Of a stretch of DNA of 64,000 bases, positions 61,382 to 64,000 are shown piece after piece. The notes beneath the pieces were generated by a model. The model was not told the origin of the DNA. It saw only the letters and a program-made list of their open reading frames with translations, and did not search any database. A program made the translations under genes and the position numbers. Position 1 is the first letter of the stretch. Each line of letters opens with the position of its first letter. This DNA comes from Caenorhabditis remanei (Eukaryota; Nematoda; Chromadorea; Rhabditida; Rhabditidae): assembly GCF_010183535.1 (NCBI RefSeq), contig NW_026526001.1, positions 310,001 to 374,000 of the forward strand, written 5' to 3'.

Positions 61382-63021
61382 AGAATTGACATACAGTAAC
61401 TGCGCTCTAATAGTGCGATTGCAACCGAGGGATGACAAAGTCTGTACAGATAGACTGGCGGGAGTCTCTTTATGAGAGGTAGATAGTGTTATATCAGAAG
61501 AAATCACAGCAAAATGTGAATTTGCACTAATGCCAAAGAAAGTGTGAAAAAGGAAGAACCTCTGGTTTCGCGATTATGGAACTTATCATTCGAAGAATTG
61601 TGAGTATTCTGAACCGTATCCCAATAGACAAGTTTGTTATAACAGTTTTGAGTCACTCCGTGCAATCACACTCTCACTAGTTCGAACAAAACGTAACCGT
61701 AATAGAATTTCCTAGTGAGAGATCAGCTGGCGTTGCACCACAGGAACAAATAAGAGTGACAACTACGTTGTCTCACGTCACAATGGAAGACGTGTAGAAA
61801 ATAATGACAATGTAAAAATCATACGAATATAACAGTGACATAACAGGCTGTTTCTTCATGCCCATTGACTTGATGACGGGAGTTGGCTTTGGAGCCAAGG
61901 AGCGCTCATAATTTCCGGCTTTTTGGGGTAATGTTTTTGAGGTAATAGGCGGTTTTTAGCGTCAGTTTGAGCGGATGGTCTCAAGATTCATATAATATAA
62001 AAATTGGTCGCTCAAAACTTATAAAATATTATTTTCTGCGTCGAATTTCCAGATTTACTAATTTTCAAGCCAAAACGATTGGAATTCTTAATAAAAATAA
62101 CATTTTCAGCGATTTCGAGCCAAACATATTGAAAATCACTGAACGTCTGCTTCCCAGCAGATTGAAGACATTCTGAACCTATTTTTTTCTGAAATTGTTC
62201 AAAAATATTTGTTTTCCTTTTGAAGTAGCTCAATTCTCGCTAAATTTGCCAGCAGAAAATGTATACGTCATGTATACTTCATGTATACGTGCGGTTTTTC
62301 CATTGCAGAGTTGATCGCTCGTTTCGAACATATGGTATAATGATATTTTAGATTAATTCAGTTTTTAAAGTATTGTGATAGCCGTCTAACACAAAAAACT
62401 AAGAATTCACCAAAACGCGCTAAATTTATTTTTCAGAAATTGACGTATCCCTATACATGAAGTTGAACTTAAAAACTTAAAGGAGGACTGAAGTCATATT
62501 TTTTATTTCAGATTCAGATACTTCAGAAAATTCTGAACAACTTTCATCATTGGAGCATGTGCTAAAAATCGCTCTAAACACCCTAAATTCGCGTTTTCCC
62601 GGCTGAAAAGGAGCCTAGATGGAAGAGTTTTGGGGGCCGAGGTCTCGACATTCTGCGCGGCCCCGCTCTGCCGTGTAGTCCTCTCGGACAAATTTTTCTT
62701 CTCAATTTCTCGTTTTTTTGCCTTTTTAGAGGGTTTTCGTTCTTTTTTTCTCGAATTTCATCATTTTTTCGACAAAATATTACTTGAAAATGCATTATTG
62801 ACGATATTTATATTTATTTTATATGATTTTTTTACTTTTCGAACAGAAATCGTTTGATTTACGCCGTATCTTTTATTTTTCGTCCGTTTCTTTGTTTGTT
62901 GCATGAATTTTGCTGTTTTTCAGATTCAAAACGACCCACAAGCAGCCACTCGACGTTCAAATTTCCAGTTTACTTCACTTTTTGTGTTTGTTTGTTTCAG
63001 AACTATTGATTTCTCTCCGCC
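61382..63021. other. Intergenic, no gene supported
   Basis: AT-rich. A triple GTATAC-containing motif (TGTATACGTCATGTATACTT...) lies at about 62258-62290. About 62600-62690 is a GC-richer segment that may be part of a dispersed repeat. No gene was recognised. Confidence 0.5.
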
Positions 63022-63213
63022 AATATTTCATTTCAGTGTGATCGCTCCCGGTGGAAATCCGTTGGACATTCCGCAAAGCTGTCGACCACTTCGACATCGT
63101 CTTCAACAAGGAGAACAGCGAAATTAGTCGTGTTAGTTGTAGAATTTACTATTGCTGTTCTCTCTGCCTAAATTTCCAGATCCCCCCGCAACACAATTCG
63201 ACTGGAGGAAAGA
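63022..63213. repeat. Inverted repeat, left arm (pairs with 63807-64000)
   Basis: About 190 bases, from AATATTTCATTTCAGTGTGA to GGAGGAAAGAAA, recur as reverse complement at 63807-64000 with few differences. The right arm runs to the window edge and may continue. Confidence 0.9.
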
Positions 63214-63286
63214 AATGATGGAAGAGAAGTTTATGACGATTCGAGAGACAAAACAAGGAAGGATGAATATAAAAAGAAAACTATAA
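63022..63286 (+). pseudogene. Gene fragment: two small exons of unknown family
   Basis: One frame through 63046-63130 reads a plausible exon (WTFRKAVDHFDIVFNKENS) to a GTTAG donor. After a TTTCCAG acceptor at about 63179 a second open stretch (QFDWRKEMMEEKF) ends at TAA at about 63285. The first exon has a stop just upstream in the same frame, so no start can be assigned. The first exon and intron recur inverted at 63807-64000. Family not recognised. Confidence 0.4.
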
Positions 63287-63410
63287 TTTTAAAATATTTA
63301 TTTAAATTCTCAATTATCTGATTTGATTGTTAATAAAAAACAATTTCTCAAAGAATTCTGAAGAAGTAGGACTATTTTTTTCTGTCGTCGTTGCCATTGA
63401 ACTTTTCTTC

Positions 63411-63803
63411 ATACTTGTCAAATGACGGGCCGGCCCGCCGGGCCGGGCCGGGCCGGGCCTGGAAATCTTCGGCCCGGGCCGGGCCGGCCCGGCCCGTCAG
63501 GCCCGTCTTGTCAGGGATATGAAATTTTTGAGAAAAATTTTCAATTTTCAATTTTTCAGGCGGAAAATTGACAAAAAGACACTCATATTATTCTATGAGA
63601 AAAGTCTGAGTTCATCTCAGTACACCTTAATCAAATTTGAAAAAAAAATTTGAAAAAAAATTGAAAAAAAAAATTGCCTCCAAAAAGACGGGCCTGACGG
63701 GCCGGCCCGGGCCGGGCCGGGCCGGGCCTGAAAAGCTTCGGCCCGGGCCGGGCCGGGCCTGACGTTTTGAAAAAAAAAGCCCGGCCCGGCCCTTGACAAG
63801 TAT
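63411..63803. mobile_element. GC-rich-ended palindromic repeat, copy B
   Basis: Ends are ATACTTGTCAAATGACGGGC and its inverse GGCCCTTGACAAGTAT. Two GC blocks (63424-63508 and 63687-63793) made of repeated GGGCC/GGCCC flank AT-rich sequence with TTTGAAAAAAAAATTTG-like runs. Each block is itself partly palindromic. It has the same end motif family as 38845-39472. It sits inside the loop of the 63022/64000 inverted repeat. Confidence 0.75.
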
Positions 63804-63806
63804 GCT

Positions 63807-64000
63807 TTTCTTTCCTTCAGTCGAATTGTGTTGCGGGGGGATCTGGAAATTTAGGCAGAGAGAACAACAATAGTAAATTCTACAACTAACACGACTAATT
63901 TCGCTGTTCTCCTTGTTGAAGACGATGTCGAAGTGGTCGACAGCTTTGCGGAATGTCCAACGGATTTCCACCGGGAGCGATCACACTGAAATGAAATATT
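63807..64000. repeat. Inverted repeat, right arm (to window edge)
   Basis: Reverse complement of 63022-63213, including the TTTCAG acceptor and the exon-like sequence on the minus strand. Cut by the window end. Confidence 0.9.

Overview
The window looks like a nematode chromosome segment, most probably Caenorhabditis or a close relative. Protein-coding exons are short and separated by many 44-50 nt GT-AG introns ending in TTTTCAG-like acceptors. Several first exons sit directly behind an acceptor, as in trans-spliced genes. Families expanded in nematodes appear (F-box, p300/CBP-like paralog, intron-rich protein-primed DNA polymerases). Much of the intergenic DNA is foldback repeats and minisatellite. 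The species cannot be read from the sequence. There is one 100-N gap (23340-23439).

Layout. (1) 1-12497: a giant near-perfect palindrome with arms of about 6.2 kb and a 16-nt loop at 6228-6243. Each arm carries a ~19-exon family B, protein-primed-type DNA polymerase gene (Maverick/Polinton-like), both pointing at the dyad. The left copy keeps all catalytic motifs but has two small frame breaks shared with the right copy; the right copy has further lesions. (2) 12498-14739: GAT-rich tract, a 14-bp-spaced cluster of TGAGTCA sites, and a small three-exon gene with paired CxxC motifs. (3) 15421-22683: remains of a second, different element: a 5'-truncated protein-primed polymerase followed by an SF1 (UPF1-like) helicase, both broken by many small frameshifts. 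A ~120-bp piece of the helicase gene lies inverted at the truncated polymerase end. (4) 23440-35045: ~76 copies of a 143-bp satellite with higher-order structure, then a related 109-bp array and a 21-bp minisatellite. (5) 35046-45383: gene-poor DNA with a GC-rich palindromic repeat, a foldback element, a G13 tract and a 383-bp palindromic MITE flanked by TTA. (6) 45384-64000: host genes: a p300/CBP-type histone acetyltransferase paralog split by a T-run frameshift; an F-box fragment; an unrecognised acidic protein at 51900-54244 and its inverted paralog at 58874-60740; between these, a gene encoding two tandem NAA50-like GNAT domains, with an LTR-like insertion exactly at a splice acceptor. 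A kinase fragment and a GNAT exon fragment lie nearby. The window ends inside another inverted repeat nested around a GC-rich palindrome.

How it fits together. The first third is a graveyard or nest of protein-primed-polymerase elements. No capsid, integrase, packaging ATPase or protease could be recognised, so a complete Maverick is not present. The last quarter is fast-evolving, duplication-driven host sequence in which acetylation enzymes (p300-like, NAA50-like) are reshuffled by inverted duplication. The genes in the last quarter have coherent splice phases with only isolated lesions, so the dense frameshifts at 15.5-22.7 kb look like real decay rather than general sequencing error. All functions are inferred from motifs read by eye; no database search was run.
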